DNA from: an uncultured SAR86 cluster bacterium
Lineage (GTDB): Bacteria > Pseudomonadota > Gammaproteobacteria > Magnimaribacterales > D2472
NCBI GenBank assembly: GCA_902557705.1
Contig: CACEBI010000009.1
Coordinates: 1 to 47,101 of the forward strand
DNA length: 47,101 nucleotides
Direction: 5' to 3'
Shown: one piece after another, positions 34,727 to 44,259 of the stretch
Position numbering within the stretch: position 1 is the first letter of the stretch
Layout: each line of letters begins with the position of its first letter
Notes under the pieces: model-generated
Told to the model about the DNA's origin: nothing
Databases searched by the model: none
What the model saw: the letters and a program-made list of their open reading frames with translations, nothing else
Made by a program: the position numbers and the translations under genes

Positions 34727-35817
34727 TAAGTAAGCTCCTTTAATTTTTTTAGAAAATATAAGTTTTCATCTTCTGTTCCAACTGTTACACGGATATATTC
34801 AGGCATATCATATAATGCTACAGGTCTTACAATTACTCCCTGCTTCATCAATTCAATAAATAACTCTTGAGCATTAAAATTACCCTTAAAAGAAATAAAA
34901 TTCCCTTGTGAGGGAATGCACTCCATTCCTAAATCAGTAAGTTCTTTAAATAAAAATTCTCGTTGAGAATAATTTAATTCAATACTTTTTGTAATATGTT
35001 CTTTATCCAAAATAGCATTGCATGCTGCCTCCTGAGCAATAGCATTAGAATTAAAAGGTTGTCTAATTTTATTTAAAACACCAATCAAGTCCTGACATGC
35101 AAGACCATAACCAATTCTTAAGCTTGCGAGACCTTGTATTTTTGAGAATGTTTTTGTAATTAATAAATTGTGATATTTATCTAGCAGTTCATTAATTTTT
35201 ATATAGTCATCAGCCTTAACGTATTCAAAATATGCTAAATCAAGAATTACTAAAATTGAAGGCGATATCTTTTCCATCAATGATTCAAATTCTGAATGTG
35301 AATTATATGTACCTGTTGGATTATTAGGATTAGCAACAAAACATACTCTAGTATTTTTTTTAGTAGCTGAGGGAAATCCATCTAGATCATGCTTCCAGTC
35401 TTTTGCTGGGACTTCAATTATTTCTGATCCGCATGCTTTGGTTACTATTTTATAAACTGCAAAAGCATGCTTAGACATAACTGCACTTACATCTTTATTA
35501 AGAAATGCTCTTGCTGCAAGTTCTAATATTTCATTAGATCCGTTACCAACAATAATATTTTCAGTGCCAACTGATTCATGGTCTGCAATTAAAGATTTTA
35601 GTTTTTTAGAATCGCCATCAGGATATAAATGCAAATCATTGCTTAAAGCTAGTGTTTTAATAGCTTTTGGAGATGGACCTAGTGGATTTTCATTGCTGGC
35701 TAGTTTTACAACTTTATCAGGCTTATATTCTGCAATGACCTCATCTATCGAGCGGCCCGGCTCGTATGGGTGAAGATCAGATATTCCTTCATTGAGATAA
35801 TTTAAAAGTTTACTCAT
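34726..35817 (-). CDS. hisC: Histidinol-phosphate / aromatic aminotransferase
   Basis: PLP fold-type I aminotransferase of 363 residues. LASNENPLGPSPKAIKTL, NGSNEILELAARAF, CFVANPNNPTGTYN, LDLAYFEYV and the Schiff-base lysine in LITKTFSKIQGLASLRIGYG are all present. Lying between pheA and tyrA, it probably acts on both histidinol phosphate and aromatic keto acids, as the Pseudomonas hisC of this locus does. Four-base overlap with pheA. Confidence 0.94.
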   Translation of the reverse strand: MSKLLNYLNEGISDLHPYEPGRSIDEVIAEYKPDKVVKLASNENPLGPSPKAIKTLALSNDLHLYPDGDSKKLKSLIADHESVGTENIIVGNGSNEILELAARAFLNKDVSAVMSKHAFAVYKIVTKACGSEIIEVPAKDWKHDLDGFPSATKKNTRVCFVANPNNPTGTYNSHSEFESLMEKISPSILVILDLAYFEYVKADDYIKINELLDKYHNLLITKTFSKIQGLASLRIGYGLACQDLIGVLNKIRQPFNSNAIAQEAACNAILDKEHITKSIELNYSQREFLFKELTDLGMECIPSQGNFISFKGNFNAQELFIELMKQGVIVRPVALYDMPEYIRVTVGTEDENLYFLKKLKELT

Positions 35818-36902
35818 ACATGTTGTGGATACGATCCTAATATTCGTACCAAAGAACCAGTTGTTTTAACTTCTTTTATTGCCAGTCTAAGCTTTTGATC
35901 ATTTTGATGACCTTCACAGTCAATGAAAAAATCATGAGAATTAATATTTCCTCTTGAAGGTCGTGTTTCAATCTTACTTAAATTAATTTTTCTTTTTTCA
36001 AAAGGTCTCAGAATATTTATTAAAGCACCAGGGGTGTTCGTCGTCTGAATTAAGAATGAAGTTTTATCTTTTCCGGTTGAAGCTAAATCATTTTGACCAA
36101 TAACTAGAAATCTAGTTTTGTTATCTGAATAATCTTGAATATCTTTTTTCTGCAATCTTAGCTTATATTTTTCAACAGCAAGAGAATTGACTATACATAA
36201 AATATTCTTGTTTTCTTTTGCATATTTAGCTGCAACTGCAGAGCTTGGCATTTCTAACCGTTTAATTGAGCCAATATTTTTTTCTATCCATTTGTTACAT
36301 TGACCTAAGGCTTGAGGGTGAGATGCGATTGCAAAAGCATCCTTAATATCAAATTTATTACCAGATGCTAGCTGATGATTAATATCTAGATATATTTCTC
36401 CGATTATAGAAAGAGAGTCATTATCTGCTAAACAATTTAATGTTGTATTAATCACTCCTTCAGAAGAATTTTCTACGGGCACAACACCTATATCTGCTTC
36501 CCCTTTTAAAACTTGATGGAAAACATCATCAATAGTTGGTGATGGGATTCTGGAAACTAGAGAGCCAAAATGACCATGAACTGCAGCTTCTGAATGAGTT
36601 CCCTCAGGACCCAAATAGGAAATTCTTAAAGCCTCTTCTAATGAGAGGCATCCTGAAATAAGTTCTTTATATATAGTTCTTACTTTCTCGTTAGAAAGGG
36701 CCCCTTTTTCATTTGCTTTAAGTATGTTCCTAAGAATAGTAGCTTCTCTATCTGGCTTGTAAAAAGAAGTGTTGGGACTAATTTTTGATTTAATCTTTCC
36801 TATGCTAACTGCAAGAGCTGCTCTTTTTTGTATAAGTTTTAAAAGGTCTTTATCGATTTTATCTATTTTTGACCTTAAAGATTTTAAATTTTCCTTAGAC
36901 AT
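35814..36902 (-). CDS. pheA: Bifunctional chorismate mutase / prephenate dehydratase
   Basis: 362 residues (P-protein) with three domains: AroQ chorismate mutase at 1-88 (LRSKIDKIDKDLLKLIQKRA, FYKPDREATILRNIL), prephenate dehydratase at about 92-270 (ISYLGPEGTHSEAA, VPVENSSEGVIN, DNKTRFLVIG) and a C-terminal ACT domain at about 278-355 (KTSFLIQTTNTPGALINIL, KIETRPSRG, the ESRP equivalent that binds phenylalanine). Allosteric feedback by phenylalanine is likely. It follows serC after six bases. Confidence 0.97.
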   Translation of the reverse strand: MSKENLKSLRSKIDKIDKDLLKLIQKRAALAVSIGKIKSKISPNTSFYKPDREATILRNILKANEKGALSNEKVRTIYKELISGCLSLEEALRISYLGPEGTHSEAAVHGHFGSLVSRIPSPTIDDVFHQVLKGEADIGVVPVENSSEGVINTTLNCLADNDSLSIIGEIYLDINHQLASGNKFDIKDAFAIASHPQALGQCNKWIEKNIGSIKRLEMPSSAVAAKYAKENKNILCIVNSLAVEKYKLRLQKKDIQDYSDNKTRFLVIGQNDLASTGKDKTSFLIQTTNTPGALINILRPFEKRKINLSKIETRPSRGNINSHDFFIDCEGHQNDQKLRLAIKEVKTTGSLVRILGSYPQHV

Positions 36903-36908
36903 TTTTAG

Positions 36909-37982
36909 TTAGCCATATTTAGCTTCAAAGACTTTCATGAAGTCTACAAGCTCGTTAATTCCCTCCAAAGGCATTGCATTATATATACTTGCTCTCATTC
37001 CGCCAACAGATCTATGGCCTTTGAGGTTTAAAAATCCATTTCCTTCAGACTCTTTCAAGAATACGCTATCTAGATCATTATCAGCAAGTATAAAAGGAAC
37101 GTTCATGATAGACCTATTTTCTATCTTAACTGGGTTTGAATAAAATTCTGAGTTATCTATATAGTTATAAAGAGTTGATGCTTTTAAATGATTTTGTTCT
37201 TTGAAAAACTCTAAACCACCTGATTGTTTTATCCACTTGAAAACTTTACCTGACATATACCAAGCAAAGGTTGGTGGCGTATTTAACATAGAATCAGATT
37301 CAGAATGTTTTGAGTATCTCAATATATTTGGTAAATTTTCGTTTTCTTGCTCCATTAAGTCCTTTTTAATAATGACCATAGTCAATCCAGCTGGTCCAAT
37401 ATTTTTTTGAGCTCCTGCATAAATTAATGAAAATTTAGATACATCTAAAGGCTCACTCAATATAACTGAAGACATATCAGCAATTAAGTGATTGTTTATA
37501 TCTGGGGCCTCATGTATTGCAACTCCTTGAATGGTTTCATTTGGACAATAATGAACATATGCAGAGTCCTCAGAATATTTCCAATCATCTACAGATGGAG
37601 CATAAGAAAATCCATTATTATCTGAAGAAGCAATAGTATTTACCTTAGTTAATTTTGATGCTTCTGCTATGGCTTTTTTAGACCATGAGCCTGATAGAAC
37701 ATAATCAGCATTATTATTATGTGCAAAGTTTAGTGGAACCATAGAAAACTGATGTGTTGCTCCACCTTGAAGAAAAAGAACTTCGTGTGATGATGGAACA
37801 TTTAAGATATCTATGAAATCTTGTTTTGCATCTACAGCAACACCGTCATAGATTTTTGATCTATGACTCATTTCCATAATAGACATCCCTGAGTCACCCC
37901 ATTCTAGGAGCTCATCTTTTACTTCAGACAGTACCTTTTCAGATATGACAGCGGGTCCAGCGCAGAAATTCCACTTGCGCAT
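36909..37982 (-). CDS. serC: Phosphoserine aminotransferase
   Basis: Makes 3-phosphoserine from 3-phosphohydroxypyruvate for serine, and also acts in PLP synthesis. 357 residues. WNFCAGPAVISEKVL, GDSGMSIMEMSHRSKIYDGV, FLQGGATHQFSMVPLN and YAGAQKNIGPAGLTMVII (Schiff-base lysine) are the family signatures; HRSVGGMRASIYNAMPLEGI is the C-terminal end. One-base overlap with gyrA. Confidence 0.97.
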   Translation of the reverse strand: MRKWNFCAGPAVISEKVLSEVKDELLEWGDSGMSIMEMSHRSKIYDGVAVDAKQDFIDILNVPSSHEVLFLQGGATHQFSMVPLNFAHNNNADYVLSGSWSKKAIAEASKLTKVNTIASSDNNGFSYAPSVDDWKYSEDSAYVHYCPNETIQGVAIHEAPDINNHLIADMSSVILSEPLDVSKFSLIYAGAQKNIGPAGLTMVIIKKDLMEQENENLPNILRYSKHSESDSMLNTPPTFAWYMSGKVFKWIKQSGGLEFFKEQNHLKASTLYNYIDNSEFYSNPVKIENRSIMNVPFILADNDLDSVFLKESEGNGFLNLKGHRSVGGMRASIYNAMPLEGINELVDFMKVFEAKYG

Positions 37983-40528
37983 TATTCGTCCTCTTCGTTA
38001 TCTTCGTTTGGAATTGTCACACATTCGATAAGTTTCTCTCCTTCCTTTGGAGTAATAACTTTAACACCTTGTGTATTTCTGCTTAATGTAGGTACTTGTG
38101 AAACACTTGTTCTAATCATGGTTCCTTTGTCACTAATTAACATTATTCCATCTTCATCTTCAACTAATGCCGCAGAAACCATTGAGCCATTTCTTTCACT
38201 GGTTTTCATTGAAATAACACCTTGTCCGCCTCTATTATGAGAAGGAAAATCATCTAAAGCAGTTTTTTTACCATATCCATTTTCGGAAACACACAATATA
38301 GTTTTTTCTGGGTCAGCTATCATCAGAGAAATTAGTTTTTCATCTTTTTTAAGTCTAATACCTCTAACACCTCTTGCAGTTCTGCCCATTGGTCTAACAT
38401 GTGATTCATTAAATCTAATTAATTTTCCAGACGATGATGCTAATAGAATTTCATTATCTCCTGCGGTAATTGCGGTACCAATAAGCTTGTCATCTTCGTC
38501 TAAATTTATTGCTTTGATGCCTGATTTATATTTTTTAGAAAACAAACTTAGGTTTGTCTTTTTAGTAGTGCCATTTCTAGTAGCCATGAAAATAAACTGA
38601 TCATCTGAAAACTCACTTACCGGAAGAATATCACTTACCGATTCATCATCGTCAAGATTTAACATGTTTACTAAAGGCCTTCCTTTCGAGGTTCTAGAGG
38701 CCACAGGAATTTCATAAACTTTTAACCAAAAAACTTTACCTTTAGTTGTAAAGCATAAAATTTGCATATGACTGCTAAGCACATAAAGATTCTGAATTAA
38801 ATCTTCTTCTTTTACAGCAGCTGCAGCTTTGCCTTGCCCTCCTCTTCTCTGCTCTCTATATTCGTCAAGAGGCTGAGTTTTTGCATATCCACTTCTTGAT
38901 ACAGTTAAAACTCTCATCTCTTCAGGAATAAGATCCTCGTTAGTTATTCCTCTTCTTGTATCATTAATTAAAGTTCTTCTTTCGTCTCCAAAATTAGTTT
39001 TTACCTCTTCAAGCTCCTCTATCATCAAATTCTTTAGAGTCTCTTTGTCATCTAATATCTTTTGAAGATCTATAATTTTTGCAACTATATCAGAAAATTC
39101 ATTACTTAAATTATCTTGCTCTAAACCCGTAAGTCTTCCCAATCTTAGTTCTAAAATTGCTTTTGCTTGATCGGGAGAAAGTTTATATTTTTTGCCATTG
39201 ATGCCAAGATCTTTGCTTAAGCCTTTTGGTTTGCATGCATCTTTACCAACTTTTTTAAGAATAGCCTCAACCGGTCCCGCTTTCCAAACTTTTTTACACA
39301 GAGCATCAGCAGCTAATTTTGGATCTTTTGACTTTTTGATAATTGTTATAACTTCATCAATATTAGCTATAGCGACCATAAGCCCTTCAACAATGTGACC
39401 TCTATCCTTAGCCTTTTTTAAATCGTATTTTGTTCGTTTAGTTATGATGTCCTTACGATGCTTGATGAAAGCTTCAAGCATTTCTTTTAGATTTACTTCC
39501 TTCGGCTGTCCATCAACTAAAACAGTAAAATTGATACCAAATGATTGTTCTAATTGAGTTTGTGCAAAAAGGTTATTTTCTAAAACCTCTACAGAATCTC
39601 CTTTTCTTACTTCAATAACGACTCGTAGCCCATCCTTATCAGACTCATCTCTTATTTCTGTAATTCCTTCTATCTTTTTCTCTTTGACTAATTCAGCAAT
39701 TTTTTCAAGCATCTTAGCTTTATTTACCATAAATGGAATTTCATTGATTATGAGTGATTGTTTGCCTGATTTCTCATCTTCTTCAATGGAGGTATTAGAT
39801 CTGATATGAATAATACCTCTTCCAGTCTTATAGGCTTCATATATGCCAGCCTTTCCATCAATTGTTCCACCTGTTGGAAAATCCGGTCCAGAGATGTCTT
39901 TAATAAGATCATCAATTGAAAGTTTGGGGTCATTTATTAAGTTAACGCTTGCATTAAGAACTTCAGTAAGATTGTGCGGCGGAATATTTGTAGCCATACC
40001 CACAGCGATACCAGATGAACCATTTACTAAGAGATTTGGAATTTTTGTAGGTAAAACATCTGGAATGAATTCACTACCATCATAGTTTGGAGAATACGAG
40101 ACTGTTTCTTTTTCAATATCTCCATACATCTGATCAGTGATCTTCGCCATCCTTACTTCTGTATATCTCATTGCAGCAGGCGGATCACCATCTATAGAAC
40201 CAAAATTTCCCTGGCCCTCAACAATTGGATATCTCATTGAAAAATCTTGTGCCATTCTTACCATTGCGTCATATACAGCGCTATCGCCATGAGGATGATA
40301 TTTACCAATAACATCACCAACTACTCTTGCTGATTTTTTATAAGGTTTGTTATATGAATTTTTAAGGTCATACATCGCATATAAAATACGTCTGTGGACT
40401 GGTTTAAGACCATCCCTTATATCTGGGAGAGCTCTTCCATGAATAACGCTCAGAGCATAGCTGAGGTAAGATTGCTTAAGCTCGTCTTCAATATTTACCG
40501 ATATTATTTCTTTTGCGAAGTCACTCAT
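37982..40528 (-). CDS. gyrA: DNA gyrase subunit A
   Basis: 848-residue breakage-reunion subunit of gyrase. Catalytic Tyr122 in [10 protein letters not shown] matches E. coli numbering exactly. The quinolone-resistance-determining region reads [19 protein letters not shown] with Ser83 and Asp87, the wild-type susceptible residues. The GyrA box is [10 protein letters not shown], required for wrapping DNA, and six beta-pinwheel blades follow. The C-terminus is acidic (EDNEEDE). It heads the gyrA-to-pgi run, about 70 bases after pntB with a probable terminator between. Confidence 0.98.
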   Translation of the reverse strand: MSDFAKEIISVNIEDELKQSYLSYALSVIHGRALPDIRDGLKPVHRRILYAMYDLKNSYNKPYKKSARVVGDVIGKYHPHGDSAVYDAMVRMAQDFSMRYPIVEGQGNFGSIDGDPPAAMRYTEVRMAKITDQMYGDIEKETVSYSPNYDGSEFIPDVLPTKIPNLLVNGSSGIAVGMATNIPPHNLTEVLNASVNLINDPKLSIDDLIKDISGPDFPTGGTIDGKAGIYEAYKTGRGIIHIRSNTSIEEDEKSGKQSLIINEIPFMVNKAKMLEKIAELVKEKKIEGITEIRDESDKDGLRVVIEVRKGDSVEVLENNLFAQTQLEQSFGINFTVLVDGQPKEVNLKEMLEAFIKHRKDIITKRTKYDLKKAKDRGHIVEGLMVAIANIDEVITIIKKSKDPKLAADALCKKVWKAGPVEAILKKVGKDACKPKGLSKDLGINGKKYKLSPDQAKAILELRLGRLTGLEQDNLSNEFSDIVAKIIDLQKILDDKETLKNLMIEELEEVKTNFGDERRTLINDTRRGITNEDLIPEEMRVLTVSRSGYAKTQPLDEYREQRRGGQGKAAAAVKEEDLIQNLYVLSSHMQILCFTTKGKVFWLKVYEIPVASRTSKGRPLVNMLNLDDDESVSDILPVSEFSDDQFIFMATRNGTTKKTNLSLFSKKYKSGIKAINLDEDDKLIGTAITAGDNEILLASSSGKLIRFNESHVRPMGRTARGVRGIRLKKDEKLISLMIADPEKTILCVSENGYGKKTALDDFPSHNRGGQGVISMKTSERNGSMVSAALVEDEDGIMLISDKGTMIRTSVSQVPTLSRNTQGVKVITPKEGEKLIECVTIPNEDNEEDE

Positions 40529-40548
40529 ATGCTATGTATTTTTGATGT

Positions 40549-40571
40549 AAAAAAAGGTCCCTAATTTAGGG
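40549..40571 (-). terminator. Probable intrinsic terminator after pntB
   Basis: On the minus strand CCCTA-AAT-TAGGG (40559-40571) forms a short hairpin, followed after ACC by seven T (40549-40555). It lies 28 bases past the pntB stop and 21 bases before the gyrA start. The stem is only five pairs, so termination may be partial and gyrA could receive read-through. Confidence 0.5.
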
Positions 40572-40598
40572 TTTATTTTAGCATATTTTATGTAGTAA

Positions 40599-41984
40599 TT
40601 AGTCTTTAAATTCAGAAACTAAACCACCAATTGACTCTTTTGCATCACCGAATAGCATTCTAGTGTTTTGTTTAAAAAACAATGGATTTTGAACGCCTGC
40701 AAAGCCTGAGGACATTGACCTTTTTAATACAAAAACTGTCTTTGCGTTATGTACTTCAATGATTGGCATTCCATATATTGGACTACCTGGCTCTTCTGTA
40801 GCAGAAGGATTAACAACATCATTAGCACCAATAACTACAGCTACATCAACTGAGTCCATAATTGGATTAACATCGTCAGGTTCAGCTAAAACATCATAAG
40901 GAACATTTGCTTCTGCTAATAAGACGTTCATATGGCCAGGCATTCTGCCTGCTACAGGATGTATCCCATATTTTACTTCTGTACCATTTTCTTCAAGTAA
41001 CTCGCCCAGCTCTCTAACTACATGCTGAGCTTGAGCAACAGCCATGCCATAACCAGGAATAATTAATACTGAGCTTGCACTTTCTAAAATTAAAAATGCA
41101 TCAGCAACATTAATTGGACTTACTTCACCCTGCTCTTCTGAAGATGAACCTTTAGATGCGCTAGCGTAACCAACGAATAGAATATTATTGATAGATCTAT
41201 TCATTGCTTTTGCCATTATCACTGTAAGAATAAGTCCGCTTGCGCCGACAAGTGATCCAGCAACAATTAAAACATTATTTAACAACAGGAGACCGGCAAA
41301 TGCAGCAGCAATTCCTGAAAATGAATTTAATAAAGATATAACAACTGGCATATCTCCGCCGCCAATAGGAAGAACGAACCCAATTCCACCAAGAAGAGTA
41401 ATGACTAACAACACTGTAAAGAAATTAAAGCCAATTTCAGGCAAAAATGGCTGCAAGATACTAAAAATTAAAAATAATATTGATCCATAAAAAATAGTAG
41501 TAAAAATTTTTGTAATAATAGAAGTTTTAACTACTTTTAATTTTTCAGATAACTTGCCATAAGCAATTAAACTCCCCGTAAAAGTTAAACCTCCAATATA
41601 TGCTGTAATTATTGCTAACAGATGTTGAAAATAGTGATCTCCAATAGAATCAAATTGTGACCAAGCAATTAAGAATGTTGCCAGTCCGCCAAAGCCATTA
41701 AATAAAGCTACCATTTCAGGTATAGAAGTCATCCTTACCTTTAATGCTATTGTTGAGCCAATAATAGCTCCAACTAAAATACCTCCAATTAATATGAAAG
41801 GTTCATTTTCTAATTCAGAAATAAAAGTAACCAAAACCGCAATAAACATTGCAAGAGCTGATAAGAAGTTACCTTTTACAGCTGTATCTTCTTTACCAAG
41901 CATTTTAATACCTGATATAAAAAGAATAGAAGCAACGATATAAATGATATTTTGTATTGCAGTTATGTCTTCAAAAATACTCAT
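40599..41984 (-). CDS. pntB: NAD(P) transhydrogenase subunit beta
   Basis: 461 residues. About nine membrane spans in the first 280 residues, then the NADP(H)-binding domain III with the Rossmann-like IIPGYGMAVAQAQHVVREL, YGIHPVAGRMPGHMNVLLAE, VAVVIGANDVVNPSA and the C-terminal VFVLKRSMSSGFAGVQNPLF. Uses the proton gradient to reduce NADP+ with NADH. Starts two bases after pntAB. Confidence 0.97.
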   Translation of the reverse strand: MSIFEDITAIQNIIYIVASILFISGIKMLGKEDTAVKGNFLSALAMFIAVLVTFISELENEPFILIGGILVGAIIGSTIALKVRMTSIPEMVALFNGFGGLATFLIAWSQFDSIGDHYFQHLLAIITAYIGGLTFTGSLIAYGKLSEKLKVVKTSIITKIFTTIFYGSILFLIFSILQPFLPEIGFNFFTVLLVITLLGGIGFVLPIGGGDMPVVISLLNSFSGIAAAFAGLLLLNNVLIVAGSLVGASGLILTVIMAKAMNRSINNILFVGYASASKGSSSEEQGEVSPINVADAFLILESASSVLIIPGYGMAVAQAQHVVRELGELLEENGTEVKYGIHPVAGRMPGHMNVLLAEANVPYDVLAEPDDVNPIMDSVDVAVVIGANDVVNPSATEEPGSPIYGMPIIEVHNAKTVFVLKRSMSSGFAGVQNPLFFKQNTRMLFGDAKESIGGLVSEFKD

Positions 41985-41986
41985 GA

Positions 41987-42268
41987 CTATTTCTTCTTAA
42001 ACATTTTCAGCATTCTATTAGTAACAAGATATCCACCAAATACATTAATTGAAGCGAAAAGGACGGCTAAAAAAGCTATTGCGCTTTGAAGATTTGAATC
42101 TGTTGACAAGACTAAAGCTCCCACCAATGCAATACCTGAAATAGCGTTTGCTCCTGACATTAAAGGAGTGTGAAGAGTACTTGGCACTTTTGATATTAGC
42201 TCTAAACCTAAGTAAATAGAAAGGATAAGAACGAAACCTAATAAAGCATATATTTCCATGTTTTCCAT
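41987..42268 (-). CDS. pntAB: NAD(P) transhydrogenase subunit alpha part 2 (membrane)
   Basis: 93 residues from ATG at 42266-42268, one base after the pntAA stop, with GAGAGG about ten bases upstream as the ribosome-binding site. An upstream ATG at 42286 would overlap pntAA, and one at 42259 is also possible. Three spans with LGFVLILSIYLGLELISKVP, TPLMSGANAISGIALVGALV and FLAVLFASINVFGGYLVTNR, which is the small proton-channel subunit of the three-gene enzyme (Rhodospirillum rubrum type). In E. coli it is fused to PntA. Confidence 0.93.
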   Translation of the reverse strand: MENMEIYALLGFVLILSIYLGLELISKVPSTLHTPLMSGANAISGIALVGALVLSTDSNLQSAIAFLAVLFASINVFGGYLVTNRMLKMFKKK

Positions 42269-42269
42269 G

Positions 42270-43388
42270 TTACTGGAACCTCTCATTTAAAATTTTACTA
42301 TTAAATACAATGACACTGCTTTTTATGATCTCGTCATCGAAATCAAAGTTGATTGAGCTATCTTCATTGTTAAAAAAATCTGTAATCCAATGGTTAAAAT
42401 TATTTGATAGTGCTAGAGATGCGTGATTTGAAACCGAAGATGCTAAATTGGAAATACCAATAATTTTTACACCATTTTTAATTACTACTTCATCGGCTAA
42501 AGACCCCTCAACATTACCTCCGGATTCAACAGCCATATCAAAAATTACACTACCAGGTTTCATTTTTTCTATCGTAGCAGTATCGATTAATTTTGGTGCC
42601 GGTCTTCCGAATAATTGTGCGGTTGTAATAACAATGTCAGACCTAGCACAAACATCAGCTTGTAGATTTTTTTGTTTTTGAACCTGTTCTGGTGTTAACT
42701 CTTTTGCATAGCCTTGATCTGTCTGACCTGTTTCTCCAAGATCAATTTTTATAAATTTAGCTCCTAAAGATTGGACCTGTTCTTCTACAACATCTCTTGT
42801 ATCAAAAGCATCTACTCTAGCGCCAAGCCTTTTTGCTGTTGCAATAGCTTGTAGGCCAGCAACTCCAACACCAATTACAAAAACTCTTGCGGGCTTTAAA
42901 GTACCAGCAGCGGTCATCATCATTGGAAGAGCAGTGGATAAATGTTTAGCTGATTCAATAACTGCAGCATAACCTGCAAGATTAGCTTGAGAGCTAAGTA
43001 CGTCCATTTTCTGAGCTCTGGTAATTCTTGGAATAAATTCCATGCTAACTAAATTAATGTTATTTGCTGCACAAGCATTTATTAGCTCTTGATTAGAAAA
43101 TGGACTGACCATTCCTATTAATGTTGAGCCTTTTTTCATAGATGATATTTCTTCTGCTGAAATTGGTTGATTGGTAATTAGCAAGTCTGATTTTTCAAGA
43201 CACTCGGACCTTGAAGAACTTTTGAGGCCTAGGTTTTCAAAAACGCTATCGTCTGAATTAATACCCTCTCCAATGCCACGTTCGAAATTTATTTCAACTT
43301 TTAGGCTTGTTAAAGCACTTATGGTATCTGGATGGATTGGTGACCTGTGATCTTTTGGGTCATTAGATTTTAATGCTGAAATAATCAC
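42270..43388 (-). CDS. pntAA: NAD(P) transhydrogenase subunit alpha part 1 (NAD-binding)
   Basis: 372 residues; alanine dehydrogenase/PNT fold. Binds NAD(H) on the cytoplasmic side. N-terminal SPIHPDTISALTSLKVEINF and SAEEISSMKKGSTLIGMVSP, then the Rossmann domain VFVIGVGVAGLQAIATAKRL and VDAFDTRDVVEEQVQSLGAK. There is no membrane part, consistent with a separate pntAB. The start is GTG at 43386-43388; no ATG is available nearby in frame. First of the three-gene operon, divergent from ubiG. Confidence 0.95.
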   Translation of the reverse strand: MIISALKSNDPKDHRSPIHPDTISALTSLKVEINFERGIGEGINSDDSVFENLGLKSSSRSECLEKSDLLITNQPISAEEISSMKKGSTLIGMVSPFSNQELINACAANNINLVSMEFIPRITRAQKMDVLSSQANLAGYAAVIESAKHLSTALPMMMTAAGTLKPARVFVIGVGVAGLQAIATAKRLGARVDAFDTRDVVEEQVQSLGAKFIKIDLGETGQTDQGYAKELTPEQVQKQKNLQADVCARSDIVITTAQLFGRPAPKLIDTATIEKMKPGSVIFDMAVESGGNVEGSLADEVVIKNGVKIIGISNLASSVSNHASLALSNNFNHWITDFFNNEDSSINFDFDDEIIKSSVIVFNSKILNERFQ

Positions 43389-43495
43389 TATTATTTTTTT
43401 AAACTGTGTATGTAGTGAAGTAAAACGTAATAAAAATAAAAAGTCAATTTAATTAAAATATACCGAATTTTAAATGATTAAAGCACTTTTCAAAT

Positions 43496-43510
43496 TGTAG
43501 TTTTACTACA
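43496..43510. promoter_or_regulatory. 15-base palindrome, candidate operator
   Basis: TGTAGT-TTT-ACTACA is a perfect 6+6 inverted repeat in the 178-base spacer between pntAA and ubiG, 56 bases upstream of the ubiG ATG and about 108 bases upstream of the pntAA start. A second TGTAGT half-site lies at 43411-43416 with a related flank. It is not followed by a T-run, so a protein-binding site is more likely than a terminator. The regulator is unknown to me. Confidence 0.4.
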
Positions 43511-43554
43511 CATATTTAATTTATTGCCCTATGTCTAAATAGTTCTATTAAGGG

Positions 43555-43560
43555 TAAAAT
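43555..43560 (+). promoter_or_regulatory. Candidate -10 hexamer for ubiG, leaderless
   Basis: TAAAAT ends six bases before the ubiG ATG (43567), with TCTCTC between, a pyrimidine run with no ribosome-binding sequence. The expected transcription start is the A of the ATG. The -35 region is poor. Confidence 0.38.
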
Positions 43561-43566
43561 TCTCTC

Positions 43567-44259
43567 ATGAACATAGACCAACAAGAAGTTCAAAAATTCG
43601 CAGATCTTGCAGAGAAATGGTGGGATACATCTGGAGACTTTAAACCTCTTCATGTAATCAACCCTCTTAGAGCTGAATACATATCATCAAAAGTTGAATT
43701 AGAAGGTAAAACATTACTAGATGTGGGCTGTGGTGGAGGTATATTGGCAGAAGCTTTGCATGATAAAGGGGCAATCGTTACAGGTATTGATGCTGCTGGT
43801 CCTGGTATTGAAATTGCAAAACATCATGCAAAAAAAAATAATAAATCAATAGACTATCAAGAAAGCACGGCTGAAGATTTAATTCAGAAAAGCACAGAAA
43901 AATATGATGTTGTAACATGCCTTGAGGTTTTAGAGCATGTTCCTGATCCTAAATTATTGGTAAAAACGTGTATTAACCTTTTAAAACCAAATGGAGATCT
44001 ATTTTTATCTACCATAAATAAAAATCCTAGATCCTGGATTACTGCAATAGTTGGAGCTGAATATATATTCAACATATTACCTAAAGGCACTCATGAATTT
44101 GATAAATTCATAAAACCTTCATCACTTGGATCATACATTAGAGAGAGTTCTGCAGAGTTAGTTGAAACCAAAGGAATGTTTTACAATCCAATAACTCATA
44201 AAGCTAATCTTAATAATGATTTAGGTGTTAATTACTTAATGTATGCAAAAAAGCCTTAG
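43567..44259 (+). CDS. ubiG: Ubiquinone biosynthesis O-methyltransferase
   Basis: Carries out the two O-methylations of ubiquinone synthesis. 230 residues. EVQKFADLAEKWWDTSGDFK with PLHVINPLRAEYI is the family N-terminus; LLDVGCGGGILAEAL (motif I) binds SAM; VTGIDAAGPGIEIAK, VVTCLEVLEHVPDP and FLSTINKNPRSW complete the pattern. First of a plus-strand trio, divergent from pntAA, overlapping the next gene by 17 bases. Confidence 0.97.
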   Translation: MNIDQQEVQKFADLAEKWWDTSGDFKPLHVINPLRAEYISSKVELEGKTLLDVGCGGGILAEALHDKGAIVTGIDAAGPGIEIAKHHAKKNNKSIDYQESTAEDLIQKSTEKYDVVTCLEVLEHVPDPKLLVKTCINLLKPNGDLFLSTINKNPRSWITAIVGAEYIFNILPKGTHEFDKFIKPSSLGSYIRESSAELVETKGMFYNPITHKANLNNDLGVNYLMYAKKP

